From Phytophthora quininea (taxonomy: Eukaryota > Oomycota > Peronosporomycetes > Peronosporales > Peronosporaceae), in assembly GCA_011947345.1 (NCBI GenBank), contig JAAVTG010000675.1:283354-347353 (forward strand): a DNA stretch of 64,000 nucleotides, read 5' to 3'. A model generated the notes under the pieces. The model was not told where the DNA came from. It ran no database searches and was given only the letters and a program-made list of their open reading frames with translations. Numbering within the stretch: position 1 is the stretch's first letter; the number at the start of each line of letters is the position of its first letter. The translations under genes were made by a program, and so were the position numbers. Positions 1-11,159 of this stretch are shown in pieces.

Positions 1-139
1 AGTTCTTGCGCTGCTCGCTTGAAGGCCTAGCGCAAAATCACCACCATCGGCGAATTCCATGACGGATAGTAACACTGGGTATGATCTATAGGTGAAATGT
101 GTACTATAACCTGGCTATTCTCTTAGCCATGCAGTTGGC

Positions 140-2036
140 GTGGAGGCTGTGCTGCGGCACTGGCCGGGCGTTCTTGCGCTTACTCACGTCGACGATACGA
201 TCTGTCGCTTCCTCGGTCCCCCGCCAGCCTTGTCCCTCGCTGAAGCCTGCCGCTTTGGCTCCCTCCGTCTCCTGGACTGGATCTGGAGCTGCAGCTGTTC
301 TTCAGTCGGCGGCAGGACTCCATGGTGGTCGCTAAACAACCACCTGTGCTCGGACGTTCGGTACTATCGGTGGCAGTTCAACAGGTCGCTGGAAGTTGCT
401 GTGGAGCGAGGGGATTTGGAAATGGTGCGGTGGATCCTACGGCGCTTCTCGAATTGCCCGCTCGCTGCGGACCCAGTCATTACTGCTGTCGAGGAAGGCC
501 ATTTGGAGGTGCTCAAGGTGCTGCTAGGTCACGATACTCAGAGTCGTCCTGGAGGAGGATCCAACTTCCTGTCTTTCGAGAGCGACATCATTGATGCGGT
601 GGGGTGGCGCAGTCTGATGCTTGCAATTCGCGGTGGCCACTCGGAGCTTGTGCAGTGGCTGTGCGAAAACACACCGCACGAGTTTGACGAGTACGAGAGG
701 CAGCTGATCATCCGAACAGCTCTCGAGACCGGGGGCTGCGCGCTAGCAGTGCTGTTGCTGGTTGATGGCGAGACTCTTGCTCCATATCTGAATGCCAGAC
801 CAACCACGGAAGAGATTGAACGAATGCTGAGTGGTGGCGAGTTGGAGGATCAAGAGAAAGCTATCAATGCTATTGAGGCCTTGGCTTTGACGGGGATTTT
901 GAGCTGCTGAAGCAGGTTGCCCAACTTCATTCTCCACCCCTGTGCGTGACCAACGCTGGTCGTCTCGATGGCGAGATGCAATTGTCGGTGCATGTCAGCA
1001 TGGTCATATCTACATACTCAAGTGGATGATGGAGCAGCACCCGACAGGCCAGCAGGAAGCGGAGCAAGTACGGCAGAACGATCAATCCACCCAACCAAAC
1101 AGCTTTCTCGACGCAGCAGCCCAAGCAGGCGACATTGACATGCTGGATTACCTGTTCGATCAAGGCTTTACGGACCACAATGGGAAGGTCATGGCGAATT
1201 TAATCGCCACAGCTCCGTTGGTGTCTGTAAACTGGCTGCTTGAGCATTGTGCGGACACCGAACAGTATTTCACCGACGACCTCACAGATGTAGCGGCAAG
1301 ATCTGGGCGCTTGGACATTCTCGTGCTTTTTCATAGCTTTAATGAAAAGTCCCAAGGACGGACTCGAGGCATGTACGCTCTGGAATGGGCCGCCAGAGAG
1401 GGCCACTTGGACGTGGTTAAGTGGCTTCACACAAATCGACCTGATCTGCGCAGGGTCAGCGCAATGGACGAAGCGGCTGAAAGGGGTCATTTGGACGTTA
1501 TCCGGTGGCTGCACAAGAATGGGTCGGGATGCACGACGAAGGCGATGGATGGAGCTGCCGAAAGAGGCCACCTGGACGTGTTGCAATGGCTCCACGCCAA
1601 CCGGACCGAAGGATGCACGCACATTGCGATGGACAAGGCTGCCCAGAACAACCACTTGGAGGTGGTCAAATGGCTGCACACTAACACGAGCGCCGGGTGT
1701 TCCCACCACGCGATGAATGCGGCTGCAGCCCTTGGATGTTTGCCGATGGTCAAGTGGCTGGCAGCAAATCGACCCAACGAGTCGTCGGAGCAGGCCATGG
1801 CGAATGCTGCGATCAATGGCCGCGTTGGAACGGTTTACTGGCTGCACTCGCGTTTTTCCGAGTATAATCTCGCGAATGATCTCAACCCGAGGAGTGTAGC
1901 GGCATCTTTCGAGATGCTCTTGTTTCTGCGTGGCCATTGCCCAGAGATCTTCACTCGAGAGTTTGCTGAGGAGTGCCCACGTACCGGCGAGATAGGCGAG
2001 TGGGTGCAGGAGATCTGCGGCCAAAACGACAACTGA
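140..2036 (+). CDS. Ankyrin-repeat protein, frame broken twice
   Basis: The protein has a variable N-terminal part and then a ladder of ankyrin-like units of the form 'A..GHLDVVKWLH.NR..GCT..AMD', clearest from about base 1370 to 1800. Oomycete genomes hold many such proteins; they are presumed protein-interaction scaffolds, with no enzymatic motif. The reading frame starting at 140 runs to a stop at 908-910, but the family-like text continues in a second frame ('GDFELLKQVAQ', from 892) and then in a third (from about 975) to the stop at 2036. Two single-base deletions near 895 and 965 would explain this. No GT-AG intron fits the junction. Two adjacent genes are a less likely reading. Family assignment is firm; the exact function is unknown. 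Confidence 0.8.
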
Positions 2037-2099
2037 GGTAGATAGTTCTCGTTTTTAGTCTACAGGACTGGGGGAAAGGATACTGTAGTCTCGGCTACA

Positions 2100-2530
2100 A
2101 ATGCTCACTTCGAGTGCTTGAGATGTTGCCATTCAGAGTTGCAGTCCAAACGAAGACACGTAGAACCAGGAAATCCGTGGTGGTCTGCGACCTGCGGTTC
2201 GTTAGACTTTGCAGCCGCTTGATGTACTGGAGTGGCTGCACGAAAACCGTCCTGCCGAGTGCTCAACTCAAGCGATGGATGATGCGGCTGCAAATGGAAT
2301 GTAGAGGTGGTTAAGTGTCTGCACAGTAATCGTTCCAAAGGATGCACGGTGAAAGCCATGAACTTGGCTGCAGTAAATGGTCATGCTGACACGACGGCTG
2401 GGTGCACTACCGATGTGATGGACGACGCGGCAGGAAATGGACACCGGGACGTCGTCAAGTTGGTTGCATGAGAACCGAGTCGAGAAATGTACAAACACAC
2501 ACGCGTTGGATGCTGGTTACAAGACCATTT
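2100..2530 (+). pseudogene. Ankyrin-repeat gene fragment
   Basis: About four ankyrin-like units can be read only by changing frame: 'LDVLEWLHENRPAECST' from 2219, 'NVEVVKCLHSNRSKGCT' from 2295, then 'GCTTDVMDDAAGNGH' and 'LHENRVEKCTN' near 2465. One unit is shortened in the middle at about 2385. No start codon with a conserved N terminus is present. It is most likely a remnant of a tandem copy of the upstream ankyrin gene. Confidence 0.7.
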
Positions 2531-3216
2531 CCCTGGTCTTTACCCCGACAATCCTCTCATCACGATGTTATTCCACACAGCTTTGAATTGGTGATTTTCT
2601 TTATGTCAAGTACGACGAAGTTGTGGATGCAAAAGATGTTGCCTCTCATGGAGATATCCTGAAGCCTGTTACTTCCAGAATATAATCTACTAGCAGCCAG
2701 CCAAGCCTCGCTAGCATTACACCGAACTTCCGAGCCAAGAAAGCACCGGTGCAGACGTCGGGCACGCAACTACATGGGAAATATCCATACACTCAACGAA
2801 CTCCAGTATAGGGCATGCCGAGAAATTCCCAGGCTCATTTTAACTTGACTGACCAATCTCTTCGAAAGCACTCCCATTGCAACAAAGTGAAGCCCGCGAC
2901 ACGGAGCGAATTCATGGCCACTATGTCCAGAACATCGAGCCTCTTGAATGAAGGGAGCGTAGTCACACAAGTGGCAAAACCTTCGGGAGCTTTACTGTAG
3001 TGCGTTCTTTCTCCAGCGCCGTAGTCGGAGTACGCCGGCGCGAGAACGAGCTCATGTCAGACCTGAACACTCCACAGAGTCGTTTTCAGTGCCAAAGCGA
3101 TCAAGACTTAGGTGTCCATCTCTTCGATCTCGAACAAGAAAAAATGCTTTGCACTTTAATCGTAGCGTTCGCCATATTTGGACGTTTGAGAGCCAAAAGC
3201 AAAAGGAGGACAGAGC
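2531..3216. other. No gene recognised
   Basis: Only short overlapping open frames without family resemblance are present. The stretch holds the upstream region of the LRR gene that begins at 3217. Confidence 0.5.
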
Positions 3217-5753
3217 ATGCGAATGCTTGGCTGCTTCCGTTTGGCCCGAATTTCCCCGGCTAAGCTCGACAATTGCAATCGCAAGCCTCTCGATGACAAG
3301 ACCAACTTGCGACGCCACGTGCATTCGGCAGCAGTCCCAACGGTCAACGACATCCGACGAGCTTCTTTGACCCCGGACATCCGACTATCTTTCAGAGAAA
3401 CATTTGGAGTTCTTGGATGGATTTTCATTCTCGTGGTGGTGGTGTCAATTCTGTGGACACTGTGGCTCATTACGTTGACGATTGCTCCAAATGCTACTGC
3501 GAATTTTCTCACCAACACGGCCGAGTTTGACGACGGTAACTTCTGGCTGATCGTTGACACCGAGTCCACCGTTTTAACCGTCAGTGTGGTGAGTCTGGCT
3601 GGGCTGGTGCTTGTGTATGCTGACGTACTGTTAACGATGACGATCTGGCGGAATTCCTTTCGACAAGCAAGTCCGTTCAACGTCTTAGTAGCTGCGATGT
3701 GCCCCACTACCCGGTTGCGAACTGATTTTGAGCACAAGGTCCTCAGATTTTGGTCAGAGCTGACTGCCTTCAATGGTCGAAGACGCAAGTTCTGGGTAGG
3801 CATGTGACGATCCCGTGCACATCAATTGTGACTTACGAACTCACGTATTTTTGTTATTGGTTTGATGTTTGGATAGAACGCATTGCTAAAGCTGCCAGAT
3901 CTAGCGATCGAAATCACCGCGCTTTACCGCCTTCTTGAGGACGGCATCCCAACGATCCTGTGCTATTCTTTTGCATGTTTGATAGCAGCAAACTCGTTAT
4001 CTTGTGCCCTGTTCATACTGCGACCCGGTAAACACTCGGCATTTTCTGAAATGTTCGTCGACTCGTTGTACGTGTACAAAGTTGTTTTCGTTGCTACTCA
4101 GAGCATTCCCACCTAACTCATTCTACTGCAGTTTCGATATGATTTTCGCGGTGGGCTGGCCTATTCTCTGGCTCACGTATTCCGTAAAACATTTCCAATT
4201 CAACCGAGCGCAAGCTTTGCTGTATCTCAAGCTTTACCCTACTGGATGGTTTGAGCGGAAAGCACGACTTATGGCCGATGCCCCCAGCACCACATTATTC
4301 CAAATTAGCTTTGATTCATTGCGAATGAAGTCGGGGGCGGATTTATGCCTACGAATGGCGATGAACCTGTCCTTTTGCTATCGCTTAAGACGTGTCGTGG
4401 AGTATACGATCCGTCGACGTCGCCTTGTGTTGAGTCGAGCGGGAAAACCGAGCCTTACGAAAGTCGTTCAGCAAATGAGCTTACCTCGATCTGGAGCGAT
4501 GTTTTTCGTGGCTGTGAGTATTGGTGTCATCGTCTTTATGCACATGAGTATTGCTGCATCTGGACATGCCTGTTTAGCATTCCCACAATGTGTGGTCTAT
4601 GCATTCCGGTGGAAGAATCACGTTGTATGTCCATGTCGAGCACTTATCGACGTGGATCGAGCGCCGCGAACGTACGAAGAGTGGACTCACCCTCCAAACG
4701 CGACCGATCTCGTTGCCGATATGGCGGCATCAGGAGATTTACGTATCCTGCAGATCATCAATCGCCAACTCCCAGCTGGCCTGAACAACTGCAAAAGTGC
4801 ACAGACCTTCGACGAATGTAAGATTGTGCTGTTCGAAGGAGAACGCTGTAGTCTTGTTAACGGTTTATTTCTTTTGTTAGAACGCTGATGTACACGAATA
4901 TCCAAGTCGTTCCAGAGTGGACAGCCAAGTTTTCCAGATTGGAATTGCTGTAAGGACTCTACGTTCTTAACAAGAAAGAAGAAGAAAAAAAAACACACAC
5001 ACACGCAACTTGGACTAACTAACTTGTGCGTTTGTTTTCGTACAGTAGCATTGAAGGACGTCCTATGGACACAAATCTGGTCTCGTTGCCTGAGAATCTA
5101 TTCGACAACATGCCCAAGCTCACTTTTCTCTACTTTGCGGTGCATCAAAACCTGCGACGACTGCCACCGATGACCGGTCTAACGAACTTGAAAGCGTTCA
5201 CGTTGGCCGTGATGCTGTCGCTTGAGGAACTCCCACCTCTCGACACACTAGTGAAATTGCAGCTCGTCCAGGTGTACGGGGCAGTTCGAACTCAGCGGAT
5301 TCCGAACCTTTCTCCTGATGTTGGTGCTGTAGAGCTCATCGTCGTTGCCAGTCAGGCCTGTTGCAACGGGTATATCGTCTGCAATCCGTCCGACTTGCTC
5401 TGTGCATCTCATCGGACTTGTCTCGACAAAAGCGACCCTGGGAATCGTCCTAATGAGTCGACACAACGAATTTTCGACCTCGTCACTTCGAAGACGTGCA
5501 TTGCAACTCCAGAGTTAACAACCACCGACTTTTTGTCACTCCGACACAGCAAGACGTCGACAGCTGCGGTGGAGAACTGTATGGCGAGTGTCGGAAGCTT
5601 AATGTCATCGGAATGTGCTACAGCGAACGAATGCAAGTGGTCGCGTGTCAGACCATGTCACTGCGTATGATCGTACGCAAACAGGAAATTCAGCATGGTA
5701 TTGGGGATCCATGTGACCCAGTTCGCGAGAAATGGCTCGGATGTGGACTGTAG
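3217..5753 (+). CDS. Multi-span membrane protein with C-terminal LRRs (copy A)
   Basis: Five exons can be placed by GT-AG signals and by the sister copy: 3217-3795, 3877-4067, 4132-4817, 4881-4949 and 5046 onward. The product starts with a basic cytosolic stretch and a hydrophobic segment ('GWIFILVVVVSILWTLWLI'). Further membrane segments follow, then a 'CPCRALI..D.APRTYEEW' motif, leucine-rich units ('NLVSLPENLFDNMPKLTFLYF') and a cysteine-rich C terminus ending in 'CDPVREKWLGC'. This looks like an oomycete-specific surface receptor-like family; its ligand is unknown. Two single-base deletions break the frame: one near 4775 ('QLPA.WPEQLQKCTDLR') and one near 5535, after which the C terminus continues in another frame to 5753. 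It may be functional if these are sequence errors. Confidence 0.75.
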
Positions 5754-5934
5754 AACTGTTATTGCATGTGGCTAAAATTATGTAAGTTTTCCTGACTATA
5801 GCTTCACGACTGCACCCGTCACGACCATGGGCCATCTTCAAACCACGCGCATCACACCAGCAGATACCTTGACACACAAACTCCAACCGAATCAACCCCG
5901 ACAAATGTTTTCCGTGGCGGTCTTCGAGTTAGCG

Positions 5935-8003
5935 ACCTCAAGGTCGTCTCGGGAAGCAGCAATATCATTTCGTTATCGTTTGACGATACGTTTGGGATAC
6001 GTTTGGGACGCTTTTTTTGGCGACAATGATGATTGTCTCGTCGGGTGGACGGCGTGGTTTATCGTGTTGACAAATGGCTCCCAACCAAACCGCCAATTAT
6101 CTCATTGCCACTACTGAGTTTGATAATCGAGACTTTTGGGTCATCATCGACCCCGAGCCGTACTTTATGGTGATCAGCGTCTTGAGTCTGAGCGTGGTGT
6201 TGGCGACATACGTAGATGTGATGCTCAAAATGACGGTGCAACGGAATGCGAGGCACTCTCAAAGCGTCCTCATTCAAGCCATTGCTGCAAGGGTCCCAGA
6301 GCGATATTCTTGCTTTGATATCTTTCAGAAAGCCCTACAGTTGTGGAACGAACTCAACGATTACGAGGGCAACAAACGCAACCTCTGGGTAAGCAAAAGT
6401 CGCTGCGTTAAAATGCTGAATGAAGATCGATTTTCTGACCATTATAATGCTGCAGAATGTTTTGCACAAGACCGCCAATTTAGTCGTCCAAATGGCAGCG
6501 CTCTACAGGCTTCTCGAAGACGGAATCCCCACCATCTTGTGTTACGCGTATTCCTATCTAGTGGCAGTCAATGCGCTTTCCTGTGCTGGGTTCATCCTCA
6601 AGACTTCAGTCGGTGTTTACGGAGATCTTTGTTGACATGATGTAAGTCGCGAACAAGATTATTATCGTGGAAAACGCATCTAACGAGGGGATCTCATTCA
6701 CACAGGTTTGACGTGATCTTTGCTGTGGGGTGGTCGATCCTTTGGCTCGCCTACTCCGTACACGAGTTCAATTTCGACCGAGCTAAAGCTCATCTGTACT
6801 TGGAGATGTATCCTCCGGCGTGGCACGAGTGCCAAGCCCGTTGACAGGCGAACGCAGCGGAAGTCACGCACTTCTTGATCAGCTTTGACGCTTTGCGGTT
6901 GAAGTCAGGACTGGACCTTTGTCTTCGAATGGCCATGAACTTGTCGTTCAACAACGAGTGGTCGAGTACTTCATCCGGAAGCGCCGACGATAAATTCACA
7001 ACAAGCGATTTCCGAAGCTGAAAGCCAAACAGCTTTCGATTCATCGTCCGGCGGCGTTTGCATTCATCATGGTCAGCGTTTGTGGTCGTGCGGACCAATC
7101 AGGGAATTGTCATCTCAAGTGCCGCCTGTGCAGCGTGGCGCAGTGCGTCGCGTTTGGTCCAACTTGGACTCTTGTCCATGTCGAGCACTGATCGACGACA
7201 AAGCGCCAAGAACCTACGCCGAGTGGACCAACCCTGTGGATGTGACGGAAGTCGTCCGTGCGCTATCATCTCCAGGCGACCTACGCGTTATCGAGACCAC
7301 CAACCGGAAACTTTCTGTCTAGCCTGATGAACTGCAGTGATGTACAGAAATGTAGACTATGTAAGTAGCCAATTGTTTGGTTGTTGATAATGCGTGTACA
7401 CCGAGACTCATCTCGTTTTGCTGTTGTTCGTTGATGTACACTGGACTACAAGTTGTTCCGGACTGGGCTGCAGGCTTCACATGGAATATCTGTGCGTATA
7501 TAGCTGTCTTGTTTTCATTTTGTGCTGGTTTCTAACTCGTGTTTCTTTTCTCGTGCGTTTAGGAGTATCGAAGGCAAACCTCTCGACACCAACTTGATCT
7601 CTCCACCTTCGTCGACATGAAGCTGTTCACGTTTCTCCACTTGGCCATCCAGCACCTGCCCGATTTATCGGGTGCGACAAATCTCAAAGTGCTTTCGATA
7701 ACTCTGTTGCTGTCGCCGTAGAGCATTCCTCAGTTGGAGAGTCTTGCCAAGTTGAAAAGGGTTTTGTTCATGGGCGACCTTCTTGTGGACCGAGTCCCCG
7801 ACTTAAATCCAAGCGTCCACTTCAGCGCTATCCTCGTGGGGGAGGGGCATTGTGGTGTATTGTAATGGCTTTGTCGGGGTCTGCAACTTGACGGGTTATC
7901 TATGCGCGTCCACGAAGGTCGGCATCGATAAGACGCTGGAGATGAGTCAACCGCAGTCTGCGACCCCGTCGTGGAAAAGTAGCTCGGTTGTCAAGTCAAG
8001 TAG
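5935..8003 (+). pseudogene. Decayed tandem copy (B) of the LRR membrane gene
   Basis: The region follows copy A domain by domain: 'APNQTANYLIATTEFDNRDFW' at 6075, 'MAALYRLLEDGIPTILCYAY', 'FDVIFAVGW' after an intron ending at 6705, 'CPCRALIDDKAPRTYAEW', 'SIEGKPLDTNLIS' and 'CDPVVEK.LGC'. Intron positions and phases match copy A (donor gtaagt at 6642). Damage includes a frameshift near 6070, in-frame stops at about 6842 (TGA), 7321 (TAG, where copy A has TGG), and inside the LRR region, plus a deletion within the cysteine-rich end. The substitution stops suggest real loss of function. Confidence 0.75.
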
Positions 8004-8221
8004 ACGAAGATGATGATCATCAACTTTTGCTTGTCAAACAAGTTGCCTTTTTCCCCTTCTGGAACAATCGACGCGTTTTGCACATCAAGTATGAAAGCAG
8101 AGCAGGTCCGCAATACAAAGATCAAGTCAACCACCAAACCTACTGTCCATCATATTTGCACTCTTGGCAAATCGAGCGCCACACACTTTGCAAGTCGCCC
8201 TCGATTCCTCAAGCAGTAGAT

Positions 8222-8580
8222 ATGGTGCGCGTGTAGTAGTATCCGCTCGCTGGCAGTGTAGACGTCTAACCTCTCTGTGTGCAGAGCTCTCTCCGCAAAC
8301 TGATCCCCTTCGGCAACCGCGTGCTGGTCAAGCGCCTGGAGGCCGTGGCCAAGACGGCCAGCGGCATTTACCTGCCGGACGCCGAGCAGAAGCAGCAGAA
8401 CGAGGGCGAGGTGGTGGCCGTGGGCCCCGGCGCGCGCGCCCCGACGGATCGCTCATCCCTGCGCAGAGCGCCGTGGGCGACAAGGTGCTGCTGCCCGAGT
8501 ACGGCGGCAGCGTGGTGAAGCTCGGCAGCCAGGAGCTCGTGCTGTTCCGCGACGAAGACATCCTCGGCAAGCTCGAGTAG
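8222..8580 (+). CDS. HSP10: 10-kDa mitochondrial co-chaperonin (Cpn10/GroES)
   Basis: The product reads 'LRKLIPFGNRVLVKRLEAVA' near its start and ends 'VLFRDEDILGKLE', both typical of the GroES fold, with the mobile-loop region 'ASGIYLPDAEQK' and 'GDKVLLPEYGG' between. The length of about 100 residues matches the family. It caps the Hsp60 ring in the mitochondrial matrix. The start is placed at the ATG at 8222, directly followed by an intron (8225-8284, ending tgtgcag), so that translation begins M-SSLRKL; this exon of three bases is an inference. One base is missing near 8445 (between 'GPGARAP' and 'DGSLIPAQ'), shifting the frame. Confidence 0.85.
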
Positions 8581-8655
8581 AAGATCTGCTTATCTGGGAT
8601 TCCCACTGGAAAATACAGATGTGTTGCTAGTCTACAACCAAAGCGACTTGACGTT

Positions 8656-10101
8656 TTATTCCGACAGAGACAGCGGCAGGATACTCGGGTGGACACTGCC
8701 GACAGTCAGTGGAGACGACTCAAAGTCGTTGGGTTTCTGATGACCTTGCTTGGATTTGACTTGCTGTCCTTTGACGAAGATGCGGATGATGTTGCGGTCG
8801 TCTCCGAGGAATAAAAACTTCTGGAACGTGTGCAGCACGTCTGCAGCTTGCTCTGGGTCGTGAGCTTCGTCGATGGGGCTGTTGGCCGCGTAGGGATCCA
8901 CCACCAGAGCGTCAAAGTCTTTGCCGACGACAAAGTTGCCGACGGTGTCTCCCAGTCCGAGAGCTTCGGCACCTCCAACAGTGGCCAAGTGGAACGCTTC
9001 CGCATACGTGAGCGACTCCTCTGTCGGCTCCTGGTCGCCGTCGTCGCTGGAGCTGCCGTTGCCGATTGAAACGAGCTTCGAGGCGATGACAGCTTGGCGG
9101 ATCGCGTCTAGCATGGACGGGGAGTAGCCCCCAGACACGTCCGTGCCCAAACCAACCTTGACGCCTTCTTGAAGCAGTCGACGCACGTTCAATACGCCGC
9201 TGGAGAGCGAGAAGTTCGAGTTGGGGCAATGGATCACAGCCGTTTGCTTGCTCTTGAGAACGTCCCGCTCCGTCCTGCTGCACCAGATGCAGTGCGCCAT
9301 ATAAGAACGGTCGTGTAGTAGTCCGTGGTCGGCGTAGACTCCTGTGTAGCTCGAGCTCTTTGGATGCAGACTCTTGACCCAGCTGATCTCGGCTCGGTTC
9401 TCGGCCAGATGCGACTGCACCGGCAGCTTGGGCGTGTGCTCCCTCGAGATCTCTGCCAGTGCCGTCATGAGTTTGGAACTGCAGCTCGGCACGAACCGTG
9501 GGGTGATGACCGGCGTCAGGAGCGAGCTGTCCTTCTTCAGCACGTAGTCCACGAACTCCCTCGTGTCGTCAATGGACGTCTGCGTTTCTTCCTGCAGCCC
9601 CGACGACGCGTTGCGGTCCATGTTGACTTTGCCCACGAAGCCTCTCTGTCCGACGTGCTGCACGATGTCTGCCAGCACTTTGCAGGCGTCTAAGTGCACT
9701 GTAGCAAAGTACGAGCACGTGGTGGTGCCGTTGCTCAGATGTCGACGCACCGCTTTCTTGTAGACTGCCTTGGCGTAGTCGACGCTTGCAAACTTGGACT
9801 CGTAGGGGAATGTGTACTGCTCGAGCCATTGCAGGAGTGGCAGGTGCATCCCCACCCCAATGAACGAGTACTGAGGGGCGTGAGCATGACCGTCAATGAA
9901 GCCTGGCAGTAGGAGCTGGTCGCCCAAGTCCACGAGCTCGTCGAAGTGCTCGGTGGCTTGCGCTCCGCTCTGGTTCAGGTCCAGCACGAACACGATTTTG
10001 CCGTGTTGGTCGACGCCCACGAGTCCCGGCTGCAGCACTTGCAGCTCGCCCAGCGCGACGGAGTGCACGACGTTGGCCTTGTACGCGACGATATGCGGCA
10101 T
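8656..10101 (-). CDS. GDA: Guanine deaminase
   Basis: A complete 481-residue amidohydrolase. It converts guanine to xanthine and ammonia in purine catabolism. The metal-binding H-x-H lies in 'PGFIDGHAHAPQYSF' near residue 80, followed by 'LQWLEQYTFPYE', which is characteristic of guanine deaminases. Further zinc-ligand and active-site stretches are visible: 'VQSHLAEN' (second His), 'MAHCIW' (third His) and 'VGLGTDVSGGYS' (catalytic Asp). The length agrees with the usual 450-480 residues. The ATG at 10101 gives 'MPHIVAYKANVVHS', a typical beginning. This is one of the few long genes here with no frame lesion. Confidence 0.95.
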   Translation of the reverse strand: MPHIVAYKANVVHSVALGELQVLQPGLVGVDQHGKIVFVLDLNQSGAQATEHFDELVDLGDQLLLPGFIDGHAHAPQYSFIGVGMHLPLLQWLEQYTFPYESKFASVDYAKAVYKKAVRRHLSNGTTTCSYFATVHLDACKVLADIVQHVGQRGFVGKVNMDRNASSGLQEETQTSIDDTREFVDYVLKKDSSLLTPVITPRFVPSCSSKLMTALAEISREHTPKLPVQSHLAENRAEISWVKSLHPKSSSYTGVYADHGLLHDRSYMAHCIWCSRTERDVLKSKQTAVIHCPNSNFSLSSGVLNVRRLLQEGVKVGLGTDVSGGYSPSMLDAIRQAVIASKLVSIGNGSSSDDGDQEPTEESLTYAEAFHLATVGGAEALGLGDTVGNFVVGKDFDALVVDPYAANSPIDEAHDPEQAADVLHTFQKFLFLGDDRNIIRIFVKGQQVKSKQGHQKPNDFESSPLTVGSVHPSILPLSLSE

Positions 10102-10428
10102 GGTCGGTTTCGATCCTCGCGGCAGATTGCAGAATGGCCGGTAGAAGTCATTCTCATGCAGCGAGAGTTATCACATTCCGGTCGCATGCAGCCTGTTTGA
10201 CATTCACGGCCTGAATGCGAATGACACCACACAGCTGCATGCACGCGAACGAACTAGCACATGTATAAGCAATGCCGTGTTTGTGAATATGAAAAAAAAG
10301 TCTGGTGTAGTCTTCGCTGTGCAAGTGGTGGGGGCTGCCATCGTCGAGCGGGCAAGAAGAAACAGCAAAAAGAAAACGTGTGGGGGCAGGAAGGGCAGCC
10401 CCAAGACACTCACTCCCCCACTGCCCCT

Positions 10429-11007
10429 TCACATGATGGTGCACTTGGCCTTGCTGCCACGCCGCGGCTGGTACTTCTCCAGGTACTTGAGCTGTCGCAG
10501 GTTGATGGCACCGCGCCGGAACTTGCGGATGTGCTCCACGGCATTAATGGGGTCCAGGCCGAACTCGATGAGCGCGATGGCCACTAGCACGGGCGCTCTG
10601 CACAGGCGTCCACCACATCAGTCTCCGCCCTATTTCGCCCTTGAAGCAATCACAAAGCAGACTTACCGTCCGAGTCCAGCGACGCAGTGCACCGCGATGG
10701 ACTTGTTGTTCTTGGCGTCAATGGCGTTGTCCTTGAAGCATTCCTGGACCAGGTCGAGCCACCGATCCAGGATCTCTGGGTCTGGGCTCTCTCCGTCCGG
10801 GAACTCGAGCTCGTGCACGTGGATGCCGGCGGCCTCGACCGACTCGCTGCTGTACGTGACCTCGCAGGCGCGCACGAGGTCCGTGACGTTGTGCTTCTTG
10901 AGCTCCTTGAGGTAGATGTGCAGGTTGCTGTCGTTGGGGGCGTCCATGATCACGAAGGACAGGTGTTCCCACTGCACCATGGTCGGCTTGTTGGTCGGCG
11001 CAATCAT
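10429..11007 (-). CDS. PRL-type (PTP4A) protein tyrosine phosphatase with CAAX box
   Basis: Two exons, 10667-11007 and 10429-10597, joined at a gtaagt donor, encode 169 residues, close to the usual PRL length. The signature 'HCVAGLGRAP' contains the catalytic Cys and Arg and is split by the intron; the general-acid region is 'ELEFPDGESPDP'. The C terminus is basic and ends in C-T-I-M, a CAAX box predicting farnesylation and membrane attachment. The start chosen is the ATG at 11007, which gives the canonical PRL beginning ('MIAPTNKP..VQWEHLSFVI'). The frame stays open upstream to about 11112, and an intron at 11113-11158 would attach a Pro/Ser-rich extension from the open frame up to about 11520, which contains no ATG of its own. 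That longer form is uncertain. Confidence 0.9.
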
Positions 11008-11159
11008 CGTCTTGTAGGCGTCGTAAAGTCTATCGAAAGGGTGGGGCGTCGTGTGCTTGATCACAAACTTATCCCATCCGTCGACTGCGCCGGCTACCGG
11101 AGGTGGAGGCTGCTGCCGTCAATATCGTACGAAGGTACTGGACTGCTTGGAGATCTACT

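Noticed and set aside
1200..2024. Long minus-strand frame opposite the ankyrin gene
   Set aside because: It is the mirror of a repetitive coding sequence and shows no family resemblance; the same applies to frames opposite the other ankyrin genes.
3156..3803. 215-codon minus-strand frame opposite the first LRR exon
   Set aside because: Antisense to a recognisable membrane-protein exon with conserved splice sites.
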